A stretch of 64,000 nt of DNA from Butyrivibrio hungatei (GTDB lineage: Bacteria > Bacillota > Clostridia > Lachnospirales > Lachnospiraceae): positions 122,122 through 186,121 of the forward strand of contig NZ_FMUR01000008.1 in the NCBI RefSeq assembly GCF_900101605.1, given 5' to 3'. The position numbers and the translations under genes were made by a program. Under the pieces are notes generated by a model. It saw only the letters and a program-made list of their open reading frames with translations, was not told where the DNA came from and did not search any database. Position 1 is the first letter of the stretch, and each line of letters opens with the position of its first letter. Shown piece by piece: positions 1-8,371 of the stretch.

Positions 1-149
1 AACATTTCCGTCTTTGTCGCTTATCCAGACAGTAGGATCTTTATAAGCCTTTTTTATGCGCTTATCAAGGCTGTCGATTATCGGCAGAAGGAAGGGTACA
101 GCCTGCAAGGAATTCGCGTGGCCATGTTTCAAGCGCCTCTGCAAGTCTT
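1..149 (-). other. Unidentified gene fragment running off the left edge
   Basis: Reading leftwards, one minus-strand frame stays open from about 149 to the window edge and ends in residues such as KKAYKDPTVWISDKDGNV. It begins exactly where the neighbouring glgP remnant loses its homology, in a different frame. I do not recognise the protein. It is either the interior of a gene continuing beyond the window or the far side of a rearrangement. Only about 49 residues are visible, so no function is given. Confidence 0.3.
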
Positions 150-451
150 CCGAGTCCTCCGTTTCCGAGAGACGGCTCATACTCACATTCTTCAAGCTCC
201 GCAATATCTCTTCCCGCCTCGGCAAGTTCCTTTTTTACCTCATCATAAAGTCCAAGATTGATCAGGTTGTTGGACAAAAGCTTGCCGATCAAAAACTCGG
301 CAGAAATATAGTAAAGTTTCTTTTTTCCGCTATGATACCCTTTATTCTCTGCGGCTTCCTGTGTCATCAAAAGAAGTGCGTTATAAAGCTCAGATACAGA
401 GCATTCACAAAGAGCCTTTCCGGTATAATCTGTCAGTTTTTTAGTATTCAA
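65..451 (-). pseudogene. glgP: Glycogen/maltodextrin phosphorylase, 5' remnant
   Basis: The first 104 residues (down to about base 140) read as the N-terminus of a GT35 alpha-glucan phosphorylase. The family landmarks [17 protein letters not shown] and [13 protein letters not shown] are intact. After GRLA the sequence stops resembling the family and reaches a stop 24 residues later, so over 85 percent of the usual roughly 800-residue enzyme, including the pyridoxal-phosphate lysine region, is absent. The start has a good upstream AGGAG-like site and lies 18 bases beyond the end of the malQ remnant, preserving the usual malQ-glgP order. A truncated enzyme of this kind cannot be active. Confidence 0.75.
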
Positions 452-469
452 AGATCCATTCTCCTTTTC

Positions 470-721
470 TTATTGTGGCAGTCTCGCATAAATTTCCATC
501 TTACCTCTGATTTTTTTTGCAAGCTGCTTATCAAACACACCGGGCATAGCTCGCCACACCCAGTTATTTCCAAGTGTTGAAGGTATATTCATTCTGGCTT
601 CACTTCCAAGTCCCAAAAGGTCCTGCGAAGTTACGATAGCGGTATCTGCTCTGCTTTCCCAGATAGCACGCATCATGCCCCAGTTATATCCCTCCCGGGT
701 GGGGGAAGTTTTGTAATGCAC
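470..721 (-). pseudogene. malQ: 4-alpha-glucanotransferase, C-terminal remnant
   Basis: From about base 700 the frame encodes the C-terminal end of an amylomaltase (GH77), with the recognisable stretches EGYNWGMMRAIWESRADTAI, QDLLGLGSEARMN and LGNNWVWR. The other roughly 400 residues, including the catalytic acids, are missing; the sequence to the right is the leuS terminator instead. The apparent start at 721 is only the first in-frame Met and not a genuine gene start. With the glgP remnant beside it, this is what is left of a malQ-glgP maltodextrin operon after deletion at both ends. Confidence 0.75.
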
Positions 722-723
722 TA

Positions 724-762
724 AAAAAGAAGCAATAACCGATCACGATTACTGCTTCTTCT
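724..762 (-). terminator. Rho-independent terminator of leuS
   Basis: GAAGCAGTAA pairs with TTATTGCTTC on the minus strand and is followed by a run of T. It lies just after the leuS stop codon. Confidence 0.85.
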
Positions 763-789
763 TTATTCTTAATTATTCAGTTACGGAAG

Positions 790-3210
790 TTACTTCGCAA
801 CGATATTTACAATTCTTCCCGGAACATAAATTTCTTTTACTATTGTCTTGCCCTCAAGCTTATCGGCAATGAGCTCTTTACCCTTTGCGATAACTTCGTC
901 CTTAGGGTCATCTTTGCTGATATTGAGAGTTGCCTTTACTTTACCGTTGATCTGAACTGCGATCTCAACAGTATTTGTAACTGTCTTAGCTTCATCAAAT
1001 TCAGGCCAGCTCTGCTGATACAAACGACCCTCACCTCCGATTGCCTGCCAGATTTCCTCTGTGATATGAGGAGCAACAGGGTTAAGAAGTGTGATAAGTG
1101 TCTTGTACTCGCCCTTTGTAACGGCATTCTTCTTATAGAAGTCATTTATAAGTGCCATCATTGCTGCGATAGCTGTATTGTACTTAAGGTTCTCAAAGTC
1201 GAATGAAACCTTCTGGATTGTCTGGTGCATCTTGGTCTCAAGATCTTTTGAATAACCCTCTTCCTCAGTCATGATATCCTGAAGCTTCCATACTCTGTCA
1301 AGGAATCTGCGGCATCCCTTAACTCCGTCCTCTGACCAACTTGCTGCAAGGTCGAATGCTCCGATGAACATCTCATATGTACGAAGTGTATCTGCACCGT
1401 AATCTCTTACGATATCGTCAGGGTTAACAACGTTTCCTCTTGACTTACTCATCTTCTCGCCGTTCTCACCAAGGATCATTCCGTGAGAAGTTCTCTTCTG
1501 ATAAGGCTCGGGAGTGTTAACAACGCCCTGATCGTAGAGGAATTTGTGCCAGAATCTTGAATAAAGAAGGTGAAGTGTTGTATGCTCCATTCCTCCGTTA
1601 TACCAGTCTACAGGCATCCAGTATTTAAGTGCTTCTTTGCTAGCAAGCTCATTATCGTTTGTAGGATCGCAGTATCTTAAGAAGTACCATGAAGATCCTG
1701 CCCACTGAGGCATTGTATCTGTCTCTCTCTTAGCCGGTCCGCCGCAGCAAGGACATGTCGTATTTACCCAGTCTGTCATAGCTGCAAGAGGTGACTCACC
1801 GTTATCTGTAGGCTCATAGCTCTCTACTTCGGGAAGAAGAAGAGGAAGTTCAGATTCAGGGATAGATACATATCCGCACTTCTCACAATGAACTACGGGG
1901 ATAGGCTCACCCCAATATCTCTGACGTGAAAATACCCAGTCACGAAGCTTATAATTAACCTTGGCATGACCGATCTTCTTTTCCTCAAGGAACTCTATCA
2001 TCTTAGCCTTGGCATCTGCTACAGAAAGGCCGTTGAGGAAACCTGAATTAACAAGTACTCCTGTTGCAACGTCTGTAAATGCAGCAGCGTTAACGTCAAC
2101 TTCCTCGCCATCCTTTGCAACAACCTGGATGATAGGAAGATTAAATTTCTTTGCAAATTCCCAGTCTCTGTCATCATGTGCAGGAACCGCCATGATAGCA
2201 CCTGTTCCGTAGCTCATGAGTACGTAATCTGAAACCCAGATAGGAATCTCTTTTCCATTAACAGGATTAATGGCAACGATACCGTCAACCTGCACACCTG
2301 TCTTATCCTTGGCAAGCTCAGAACGCTCGAAGTCAGACTTCTTTGCAGCTTCCTCACGGTAAGCAAGGATAGCGTCGAAGTTACTGATCTTGTCCTTATA
2401 TTTATCAAGATAAGGATGCTCGGGTGAAACTACCATATAAGTAGCTCCAAAGAGTGTATCGCATCTTGTTGTATATACTGTAAGCTTGTCCTCGGTATCT
2501 TTTATCGCAAAATCAACCTCGGCACCTGTTGAACGTCCGATCCAGTTCTTCTGTGAAACCTTAACTCTCTCGATATAATCAACAGTATCAAGTCCATCGA
2601 TAAGCTTATCTGCATACTCAGTGATCTTGAGCATCCACTCGCTCTTTACCTTACGAACAACGGGTGATCCGCAACGCTCGCAAACACCGTTAACAACCTC
2701 TTCGTTTGCAAGACCAACCTTACATGAAGTACACCAGTTGATAGGCATCTCCTTCTTGTAAGCAAGTCCTTCTTCGAAGAGCTTTCTGAAGATCCACTGT
2801 GTCCAGTGATAGTACTTAGGATCTGTTGTATTTATCTCTCTGTCCCAATCAAAAGAGTATCCGAGTGAATGAAGCTGCTCTTTGAATCTCTTTACGTTAT
2901 TCTCTGTAACGATCTTGGGATGAATATGATTCTTAATGGCATAATTCTCTGTAGGAAGTCCGAACGCATCCCAGCCCATAGGATATAGTACGTTATATCC
3001 CTGCATTCTGCGCTTTCTTGCTACAATATCAAGCGCTGTATAAGGACGCGGATGTCCTACATGAAGTCCCTGTCCCGAAGGATAAGGAAATTCTACAAGC
3101 GCATAGTACTTAGGCTTTGTGAAGTCATTTGTTGCAGCGAAAGCCTTCTCGTCGTCCCAGACCTGCTGCCACTTCTTTTCAACTACATGATGATTGTATA
3201 CTTCTGACAT
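790..3210 (-). CDS. leuS: Leucyl-tRNA synthetase
   Basis: Class I aminoacyl-tRNA synthetase charging tRNA-Leu in the cytoplasm. At 806 residues it is full length for a bacterial LeuRS. The HIGH-type signature is at about residues 43-55 ([16 protein letters not shown]), followed by the family stretch [15 protein letters not shown]. Two CxxC zinc-type pairs are near residues 159-180. The editing (CP1) domain with the threonine-rich [12 protein letters not shown] lies around 248-260 and the KMSKS loop ([10 protein letters not shown]) near 585. The start ATG is preceded by GGAGGAG. A promoter sits upstream and a terminator follows. Expressed alone; no T-box was found in its short leader. Confidence 0.98.
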   Translation of the reverse strand: MSEVYNHHVVEKKWQQVWDDEKAFAATNDFTKPKYYALVEFPYPSGQGLHVGHPRPYTALDIVARKRRMQGYNVLYPMGWDAFGLPTENYAIKNHIHPKIVTENNVKRFKEQLHSLGYSFDWDREINTTDPKYYHWTQWIFRKLFEEGLAYKKEMPINWCTSCKVGLANEEVVNGVCERCGSPVVRKVKSEWMLKITEYADKLIDGLDTVDYIERVKVSQKNWIGRSTGAEVDFAIKDTEDKLTVYTTRCDTLFGATYMVVSPEHPYLDKYKDKISNFDAILAYREEAAKKSDFERSELAKDKTGVQVDGIVAINPVNGKEIPIWVSDYVLMSYGTGAIMAVPAHDDRDWEFAKKFNLPIIQVVAKDGEEVDVNAAAFTDVATGVLVNSGFLNGLSVADAKAKMIEFLEEKKIGHAKVNYKLRDWVFSRQRYWGEPIPVVHCEKCGYVSIPESELPLLLPEVESYEPTDNGESPLAAMTDWVNTTCPCCGGPAKRETDTMPQWAGSSWYFLRYCDPTNDNELASKEALKYWMPVDWYNGGMEHTTLHLLYSRFWHKFLYDQGVVNTPEPYQKRTSHGMILGENGEKMSKSRGNVVNPDDIVRDYGADTLRTYEMFIGAFDLAASWSEDGVKGCRRFLDRVWKLQDIMTEEEGYSKDLETKMHQTIQKVSFDFENLKYNTAIAAMMALINDFYKKNAVTKGEYKTLITLLNPVAPHITEEIWQAIGGEGRLYQQSWPEFDEAKTVTNTVEIAVQINGKVKATLNISKDDPKDEVIAKGKELIADKLEGKTIVKEIYVPGRIVNIVAK

Positions 3211-3283
3211 GAGATATTACTCCTCCAATATAACTATTCAAACTATGCTCAGCTAATGAATAAAAGCATAGACTATCTACAAA

Positions 3284-3311
3284 ATTTTACCACAAGCAAA
3301 ACGGATGTCAA
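3284..3311 (-). promoter_or_regulatory. SigmaA-type promoter of leuS
   Basis: TTGACA (3306-3311) and TAAAAT (3284-3289) on the minus strand are 16 bases apart, about 75 bases before the leuS start. Confidence 0.7.
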
Positions 3312-3351
3312 ATAAACGGGGCAAAAAATCATGTAGGGTTATTTTTCAATG

Positions 3352-3403
3352 TAAATGCAATTTTGATTGTATTTACTCTAAAAGGGGTGATGTGTTGCAT
3401 TTA
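3352..3403. repeat. Short inverted-repeat element, left of the toxin island
   Basis: TAAATGCAA (3352-3360) and TTGCATTTA (3395-3403) are perfect inverted ends. Both the ends and the adjoining bases (ATTTACTCT, GATGTGTTGCATTTA) resemble the longer element at 7101-7286, so this looks like an internally deleted copy of the same miniature element. Confidence 0.5.
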
Positions 3404-3422
3404 GTTTGGAGAATGTGGGCAC

Positions 3423-3461
3423 AAAAAAGGTTCAGCCAAAATCTCTTAATCTGACTGAACC
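3423..3461 (-). terminator. Terminator of the toxin island
   Basis: GGTTCAG and CTGAACC form a stem on the minus strand followed by TTTTTT, directly after the stop of the 123-residue coiled-coil gene. Confidence 0.8.
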
Positions 3462-3468
3462 ATTAATA

Positions 3469-3840
3469 TTACGATACTGAAATATCAAGTTCTGCTTCAA
3501 AAGCCTTTTTCTTATTTTCACATTTCTGCTTTTCTTTTTGTATTTTTTCCATAATTGACAGAATTTGAGACATAAAAGTTTCTGTGTCACGAAGACTTTT
3601 TTTCAGCTCTAAAACCATCTTTTTACGATATTCGTCTGCCTCTTTATACATATTATTCCCATATATCTTAAGAGGAGCCATGTCATAAGCCTTCTGCGGC
3701 TCATAAACGTCTCTCACAATAGCTTCGTAGTGTATCTTTGTTTCTTTGTATGCTTCTTCTAGCTCGAAGATTTTCCCTTCATATTCTTTTATTTGCTCAT
3801 CTAACTTTTTTATTTCTGATCGTTTTTCGTTTCGTGTCAT
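3469..3840 (-). CDS. Coiled-coil T7SS partner-like protein, second copy
   Basis: A 123-residue, charged, almost wholly helical protein with no membrane segment or signal peptide. Long heptad-like stretches at about 5-40 and 75-118 predict coiled coils around a central EPQKAYDM turn. The 124-residue protein at 6090-6464 has the same layout and a matching TPVKSYDM turn, so the two are paralogues. That relation places it with the DUF3958/DUF5082-type helical proteins encoded beside LXG toxins, which pair with the toxin's N-terminal domain before type VII export. Position at the end of the island is unusual: it could be a spare partner, or the start of a module whose toxin has been lost. Function is inferred from context. 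Confidence 0.6.
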   Translation of the reverse strand: MTRNEKRSEIKKLDEQIKEYEGKIFELEEAYKETKIHYEAIVRDVYEPQKAYDMAPLKIYGNNMYKEADEYRKKMVLELKKSLRDTETFMSQILSIMEKIQKEKQKCENKKKAFEAELDISVS

Positions 3841-3883
3841 TCTTGCACTCCTGTAATTGGATTATTTAACTGCATCACAGCAA

Positions 3884-4501
3884 TCACTCGTTTAGCTGCT
3901 TACAAATGGCAAGAGCTTTATTATATTGCTCTTTAAGTTCTTCTACAGTAATAAATCTCATTATTTTGTCATATGCATCAATTGATTTCTGTTTATCATC
4001 TATTATCTGCGGTTGTATTACCAATGATTCTTTGTCAAAATCTGTATTGCTTATAAAATATGAGCCTGAAAACATTGGCTCTTCTGTCCCGTCATCTGCT
4101 ATGATCACTCTTGTATCATCATATCGAACCTTAATTTTTCCATCTTCCAGATTTTTGATTTTAAGCATAACCTCGCCTTCTTTAACATTTATATCCTTCT
4201 CAATTTTGATAAATTCACAATAATCAAAACACACTCCCGAAGCACTTATACAGAAGGAGTATTTTACATCATCCTTTTCCATGCAAAAAGTCTCATCTTC
4301 CGTAAATTCAATAGAATAGCCACATGCTTTTGCATTATTGATTGCCTTCTCTTTTACTTGAGCCTCTATAACTTTTTGTTCCGCTATAGCCTGTTCTTTC
4401 TTTGCTCTTGAATAGTGCCCATAACAAAATGCTAAAGTGATAAATATAACTAACAGTGCGCTGAGTGAAACTAACATATTTTTTTTTAATTTGTTATTCA
4501 T
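3884..4501 (-). CDS. Membrane-anchored candidate immunity protein
   Basis: A 205-residue protein with one hydrophobic segment at about 9-26 (MLVSLSALLVIFITLAFCYG) after KK-rich positive residues. This orientation leaves the remaining roughly 175 residues, mostly beta-rich, outside the membrane. It starts two bases beyond the end of the large toxin-like gene, the usual place for an immunity gene. No known family is recognised. An outward-facing domain would suit a toxin acting at the cell surface, as with TipC against TelC, but that parallel is inference. Alternatively it may be an accessory lipid-anchored secretion factor, though no lipobox is visible. Confidence 0.5.
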   Translation of the reverse strand: MNNKLKKNMLVSLSALLVIFITLAFCYGHYSRAKKEQAIAEQKVIEAQVKEKAINNAKACGYSIEFTEDETFCMEKDDVKYSFCISASGVCFDYCEFIKIEKDINVKEGEVMLKIKNLEDGKIKVRYDDTRVIIADDGTEEPMFSGSYFISNTDFDKESLVIQPQIIDDKQKSIDAYDKIMRFITVEELKEQYNKALAICKQLNE

Positions 4502-4503
4502 TT

Positions 4504-6075
4504 CTACTTAATACCACTTTCTTTAGATATATAATCAAGAAATTCCTTTTTAGTTCTCTGAACATCATCCGGATCACCTTTAAGCATCTTAGTTCCGGTA
4601 GTTTCTCTATCAAGTTCCTTTTTTAACTCGACCATGCCTTTTTGTGGATCACCATTACCAAAGTGTGCCAAAAACTCGCGAGAACCATTTATCTTTCCTT
4701 CACAAACACCCTCATTATACTCTGACATTGCCGCCCATATATCACCATCCTTGCTTTCCCTCATTCGATAGTAAATGTTATATGCCTGTACATCTGATTT
4801 TTTGTCATCTATACCCATTTTTCCTGAATAGACATCACCTTTGTAACCTATAAGAGCGTCTACATCATCAACAAATCCAGCTACTTCCTTTGTTCCGTGC
4901 TTCTCTGACATTATCGCAAATATAGCACACTCATGCACAAAATCTCTCTTCTGATTTTTTTCACATGTTGAATGTTGATCATTAACAGCTTCTTTAAGTG
5001 TTGCACCATCAACACCCAAAGAATTAAAAAATGCAACCGCCTGGCGAGTCGAAGGTGTCACAGCCATCAATTTAAACAGCTTATCTTCTGAAGAATATCC
5101 CGGATTCAATGCCGCAAGATTTGAATAGAAATACTTGATTTTCTTATCATTCCACTCTTTACTTGCTTTAATTGGGTACTTCTTTTCGAATTTTACATAT
5201 GCTTCATAAAGCAAAGTGGCCTGTTCTTCTGTAAATCCGAACTCCTTCTTCATTGTTTCAAGATATTTGGGATCTGTGATAACTACCGGATCCGATTTCT
5301 TTTGCGCAGCCAATAACTTTTTAAATACATCCAAAGGACTATTCATTGCTGCTCCAGCAGTGCCAAACGCAACAAGCCCGATTGAGTTCTTAGCAACATC
5401 CGGCTGATAAACAGTCATGCTGTCAAGAACACCGGCTGTATGCTTTATTTTTCTCTGAAGGTTATCTGCATAGCCTTCAAGATCTATTCGATCTATGAGA
5501 GCAGATGCTTCACGATCGAAGTCTTCAAGCTTTTTTATGTCCTTATCCAAAGATTTCCCTTGTCCGCAAAATTCATCGCACACCTCCATTGCTCTACGAT
5601 AAGTAGGCACTGAGGATACTCCCCATCGTCCCAATATATCGGCGGTTTCTTTTGCATGACATTCAAGCTCATACCCCTTAGTATCAAGAGCGTCAAGGTA
5701 TACATTAAAATCTTTCTTTATCTTTGTCAGACCTTCCACGCTTACCCTTGCTTTAGGGGAGGGATCAACTTCTTCTTTAAACTTGTTTTCTATGCTAAGA
5801 CACATATTCAGGAACTCTTTTTTTAGCTCAAGGTTCTTTTCATGTATATCACCCTGCACATCATATGTAAATTCCTTTGACCTGTCAGCCATCTCTCCAA
5901 TAAAAGTCTCATTGTTATGATATTTTACATATCCTCTTTCAAGATCTCTTGCGCGTTCCCTGTAGCTGTCAATATCTCTACAGAGTGCATCTGTAAAACT
6001 ATCCATAACTTCAGCGTCATATTTTATATCGGAATCACTCCCGATTATCCCTTCATCTCCGTAATACCATAACAT
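4504..6075 (-). CDS. LXG-like type VII secreted toxin candidate
   Basis: A 523-residue soluble protein without signal peptide. Residues 15-220 are helical and coiled-coil-like, as in LXG export domains. A short alanine/glycine-rich linker follows at 230-245, and a distinct C-terminal domain covers about 285-480. That domain carries HECAIFAIMSEKHG (381-394), GYKGDV (410-415) and the acidic DDKKSDVQAYNI (423-434), spacing that suggests a metal-dependent active site. From memory it recalls the aspartate-rich region of the lipid II phosphatase TelC, but this is weak. The gene order, two small helical genes, toxin, membrane-anchored protein, is that of LXG effector loci. No EssC or other secretion machinery is in the window. 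Confidence 0.6.
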   Translation of the reverse strand: MLWYYGDEGIIGSDSDIKYDAEVMDSFTDALCRDIDSYRERARDLERGYVKYHNNETFIGEMADRSKEFTYDVQGDIHEKNLELKKEFLNMCLSIENKFKEEVDPSPKARVSVEGLTKIKKDFNVYLDALDTKGYELECHAKETADILGRWGVSSVPTYRRAMEVCDEFCGQGKSLDKDIKKLEDFDREASALIDRIDLEGYADNLQRKIKHTAGVLDSMTVYQPDVAKNSIGLVAFGTAGAAMNSPLDVFKKLLAAQKKSDPVVITDPKYLETMKKEFGFTEEQATLLYEAYVKFEKKYPIKASKEWNDKKIKYFYSNLAALNPGYSSEDKLFKLMAVTPSTRQAVAFFNSLGVDGATLKEAVNDQHSTCEKNQKRDFVHECAIFAIMSEKHGTKEVAGFVDDVDALIGYKGDVYSGKMGIDDKKSDVQAYNIYYRMRESKDGDIWAAMSEYNEGVCEGKINGSREFLAHFGNGDPQKGMVELKKELDRETTGTKMLKGDPDDVQRTKKEFLDYISKESGIK

Positions 6076-6089
6076 ATAATTTTTTCCAT

Positions 6090-6464
6090 TTACATAGCAT
6101 TATTTCGCGATTCTGCCTCAATCTCAGCCCAAAGATGATCTATCCTTCTTTGACATTTTTCTATATGTTCACGGATTCGTTCTCTGGCTCTTGCCATATC
6201 AGATAAAAACTCTGATGTATGGTCCTGTGCACGACGCGTTTCGCTATAAATCTGACTTTTCATATCTTCAGCATTAGATTCAAGAGTTCCTCTAAATCCA
6301 TCAGCTAAGGTCATATCATAGCTTTTAACAGGAGTTTCAACTTCATCTGCAATCTCAGCCTGTAACCTTCTTATGATACGCTCTTTGCTATCAAGTACGC
6401 GAAGTTCTTCTTCACATCTTGCAATTTCACGCTCCAGCTCATGTATCTCAGAATGTCTGCCCAT
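6090..6464 (-). CDS. Coiled-coil T7SS toxin partner (Lap2/DUF3958-like)
   Basis: A 124-residue, highly charged helical protein. Heptads run over 7-45 and 80-118, around a TPVKSYDM turn near residue 47. Its start overlaps the stop of the preceding 105-residue gene and it ends 14 bases before the toxin gene. In LXG loci, two small helical proteins encoded just upstream bind the toxin's LXG domain and are required for its export. Length, helical content and position all match the second of these (DUF3958/DUF5082 type). It is paralogous to the protein at 3469-3840. Family assignment is from layout and not from a profile search. Confidence 0.6.
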   Translation of the reverse strand: MGRHSEIHELEREIARCEEELRVLDSKERIIRRLQAEIADEVETPVKSYDMTLADGFRGTLESNAEDMKSQIYSETRRAQDHTSEFLSDMARARERIREHIEKCQRRIDHLWAEIEAESRNNAM

Positions 6465-6781
6465 TATCTCTTCATGCCTCCAACATTTATTTTTTCCACT
6501 GTAAGGCTTTCAGCGGAAGCCTTATCAATCGCGATCATACTGTCGCGCATTGTAAGAAAGCCATGTGGAAGTGACTCCGATGATTCCTGTCTGTATAGTT
6601 CATCTGTTTCATGTATCAATTGTAGTAATTGATGCATCTTCCTTCCTGCATTAAAAGTGTCTAAGCGATCTGCCTGTTTTAATGCGCTGTTAGGAAATAC
6701 ACATTCAGAAGCGGCACCTCTTATATCTTCAACAATACCTGTAAATACTCCAGTATCTATAAAAACCTTATTTTCTGTCAT
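6464..6781 (-). CDS. Small T7SS toxin partner (Lap1/DUF3130-like)
   Basis: A 105-residue soluble protein at the head of the island. It opens with a short polar stretch (DTGVFTGIVEDIRGAASEC) followed by predicted helices. Size, position and the beginning of the sequence resemble the TIGR04197/DUF3130 (SACOL2603-type) proteins that sit first in LXG operons and help present the toxin to the type VII machinery. It overlaps the next gene by one base (TAATG arrangement), indicating translational coupling. No WXG motif is seen. The call rests on order and approximate resemblance. Confidence 0.55.
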   Translation of the reverse strand: MTENKVFIDTGVFTGIVEDIRGAASECVFPNSALKQADRLDTFNAGRKMHQLLQLIHETDELYRQESSESLPHGFLTMRDSMIAIDKASAESLTVEKINVGGMKR

Positions 6782-7100
6782 TACATGCCTCTCTTGTTTC
6801 TATTTTTGAAACACTATTTAACAAAGCATTAACATCTTATCATGTAACATAAACTTTATCAATGCTCAGAACATAATAAGCCCGAAATATCAGATATTCT
6901 TAACAGCCTGTTTTTCTATTAATCTGCTTAATTTTGTAAAATATAGGTACAACCGCTTAGTTTGCTCAGCTCTATCCGCATCCAGAGTCTCTATGGTTGC
7001 AGCAGACCTTACAATTGCCACTCTAGCAAGCGCTTCTACAAAGCTTCAAAAGCACAGCGTGAGTACAGGGAAGCTCTTGTAAAAGTCTGATTCTTCAGAC
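6782..7100. other. Gene-free stretch upstream of the toxin island
   Basis: No credible reading frame. The 6782-6960 part is AT-rich and presumably carries the island promoter (GATAAGAT on the minus strand near 6838). No tRNA or other structured RNA was recognised. Confidence 0.4.
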
Positions 7101-7286
7101 TAAATGCAACACTAAAATATGTACGATTTACTCTGACAGGTCCAGAAATGGACCTGTTAAGTATGTGCAAAACAGCGCAAAACACCCTCAAAATCTATAA
7201 TTTTGCATATAAAATCGGAGCATATTTAAGCACAAAACCATGCAAAAATACGCTCCGTTATCATCATTCGCTATGTGTTGCATTTA
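7101..7286. repeat. MITE-like inverted-repeat element, right of the toxin island
   Basis: TAAATGCAACAC (7101-7112) is repeated inverted as GTGTTGCATTTA (7275-7286), a perfect 12-bp terminal repeat about 186 bp end to end. Inside is a small hairpin (ACAGGTCC/GGACCTGT, 7136-7157). There is no transposase. A shortened relative is at 3352-3403 on the other side of the toxin island. Confidence 0.55.
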
Positions 7287-7315
7287 ATTTGGAAATTGAC
7301 CAAAAATCATTAACC

Positions 7316-7350
7316 CAAAAAGGATATAGCCATCAATTCGGCTATATCCT
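7316..7350 (-). terminator. Terminator of the flavodoxin operon
   Basis: AGGATATAGCC (7321-7331) pairs with GGCTATATCCT (7340-7350); T-run on the minus strand. Confidence 0.85.
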
Positions 7351-7358
7351 TCATCATT

Positions 7359-7841
7359 TCAAGAAATGTATTTCCCGGCCCAGGCTTTAAGCTCGTCCGT
7401 GGAAGTTCCTATGTTTATCTTTTTTCCTCCGTCAAAACGGATGCGAGTGTAGGTGTTCTGAAGGTCTTTTACACTCTTCTCAATATCGGTTCCGCCCGAT
7501 GTTGCAAAAAGAACTACATGCTTACCCGCAAAATCATAGGATTCAAGGAAACTGTTTATGATGTGCGGCGCCGTATACCACCAGATGGGAAAGCCAATAA
7601 AAATAACATCTGCCGTATCTACGTTTGCAGAGTTGTCTGCTATTTCAGGTCGTGAAGCAACGTCCTTCATCTCAATGCTGCTTCGCGATTTTTCATCCTG
7701 CCAGTTAAGATCTTCCGCCGTGTATTTTTCCTTCGGAACAATCTCATAAATATCAGCGTCTGTAACTGCAGCAAGCTCTTTTGCCACTTTTGCGGTTACT
7801 CCTCCGGCAGAAAAATAAGCCACCAATACTTTTTTACCCAT
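7359..7841 (-). CDS. Flavodoxin
   Basis: A 160-residue flavodoxin of the short-chain type, an FMN electron carrier or quinone-reductase-like protein. It starts MGKKVLVAYFSAGGVTAKVA, the P-loop-like FMN phosphate site near residues 9-16, and contains GFPIWWYTAPHIINSFLES at about 85-103 and the ATSGGTDIEKS flavin-side loop near 115. I place the start at 7841 because AAGGAGG lies six bases upstream; the longer frame from 7862 would begin inside the previous gene. The upstream small gene overlaps this ribosome site, so the two are co-translated. Confidence 0.88.
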   Translation of the reverse strand: MGKKVLVAYFSAGGVTAKVAKELAAVTDADIYEIVPKEKYTAEDLNWQDEKSRSSIEMKDVASRPEIADNSANVDTADVIFIGFPIWWYTAPHIINSFLESYDFAGKHVVLFATSGGTDIEKSVKDLQNTYTRIRFDGGKKINIGTSTDELKAWAGKYIS

Positions 7842-7858
7842 TGTCTTCCTCCTTGTTG

Positions 7859-8158
7859 TCATATCTGTGCAATAACCAGCTTCTGCGGTTCAACATGCCT
7901 GGATTCCCCTTTTCTTCCGCGGCATACTATTCCCTCTTCAATTCTTATAATATCCGCATGATTCTTAAGCGCGTCCATTATCTGTCTCACCGCATTCTCA
8001 TAATCTCTTGCTTCCATAGGGATAACATAGTCATGGTTGAGATGTTCCGTGGAAATAACTGCTGATTTGTACCTTGTGTCATATCTTATTCCACAAAAGG
8101 TGCAAACTTCCGTATTCAGTGTTCCGTTGCTGTCACTGCACTGCATCGCAATATACAT
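7859..8158 (-). CDS. Small protein of unknown function, coupled to flavodoxin
   Basis: About 99 residues starting MYIAMQCSDS behind GGAGGGAG; the longer frame from 8182 would begin before that site. A single CTFC pair (about residues 19-22) could bind metal but has no partner pair. The middle reads HLNHDYVIPMEARDYENAVRQIMDAL. No membrane segment. I do not recognise a family. Its stop overlaps the flavodoxin ribosome-binding site, so the two products are probably made together; a redox or metal-related role is possible but only by association. Confidence 0.55.
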   Translation of the reverse strand: MYIAMQCSDSNGTLNTEVCTFCGIRYDTRYKSAVISTEHLNHDYVIPMEARDYENAVRQIMDALKNHADIIRIEEGIVCRGRKGESRHVEPQKLVIAQI

Positions 8159-8298
8159 GTTTTCTCCCTCCAAACATTTCAACCGTTCGATAAGGCGCTG
8201 CTTACTCTGTCACACGAATATCAATTCGCATATAAACAATTAATTATTCACAATATTATGATAATATATTTTCTGCAATTCTTAAACCCATTAAACAT

Positions 8299-8330
8299 AA
8301 AAAAGCGCCGACATGTAATGCCGACGCAAA
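8299..8330 (-). terminator. Terminator after the FliM-motif gene
   Basis: GCGTCGGCAT and ATGTCGGCGC form a stem with T-runs on both strands, so it may serve either direction. Confidence 0.75.
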
Positions 8331-8371
8331 AAAATCAAAAAAGCCCTATAAACCTAATTGATCCATTATCC

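Noticed and set aside
56..580. 174-residue plus-strand frame
   Set aside because: It is the antisense of the malQ/glgP remnants, with no ribosome site.
3211..3300. Leucine T-box before leuS
   Set aside because: The leader is only about 70 bases and lacks GGTGGTACCGCG-type sequence and a terminator.
6950..7090. Possible tRNA in the gap upstream of the toxin island
   Set aside because: No cloverleaf with TTCGA-type loop or acceptor stem could be formed.
7148..7390. 80-residue plus-strand frame
   Set aside because: It lies across the inverted-repeat element and the flavodoxin terminator, has no ribosome site and no recognisable features.
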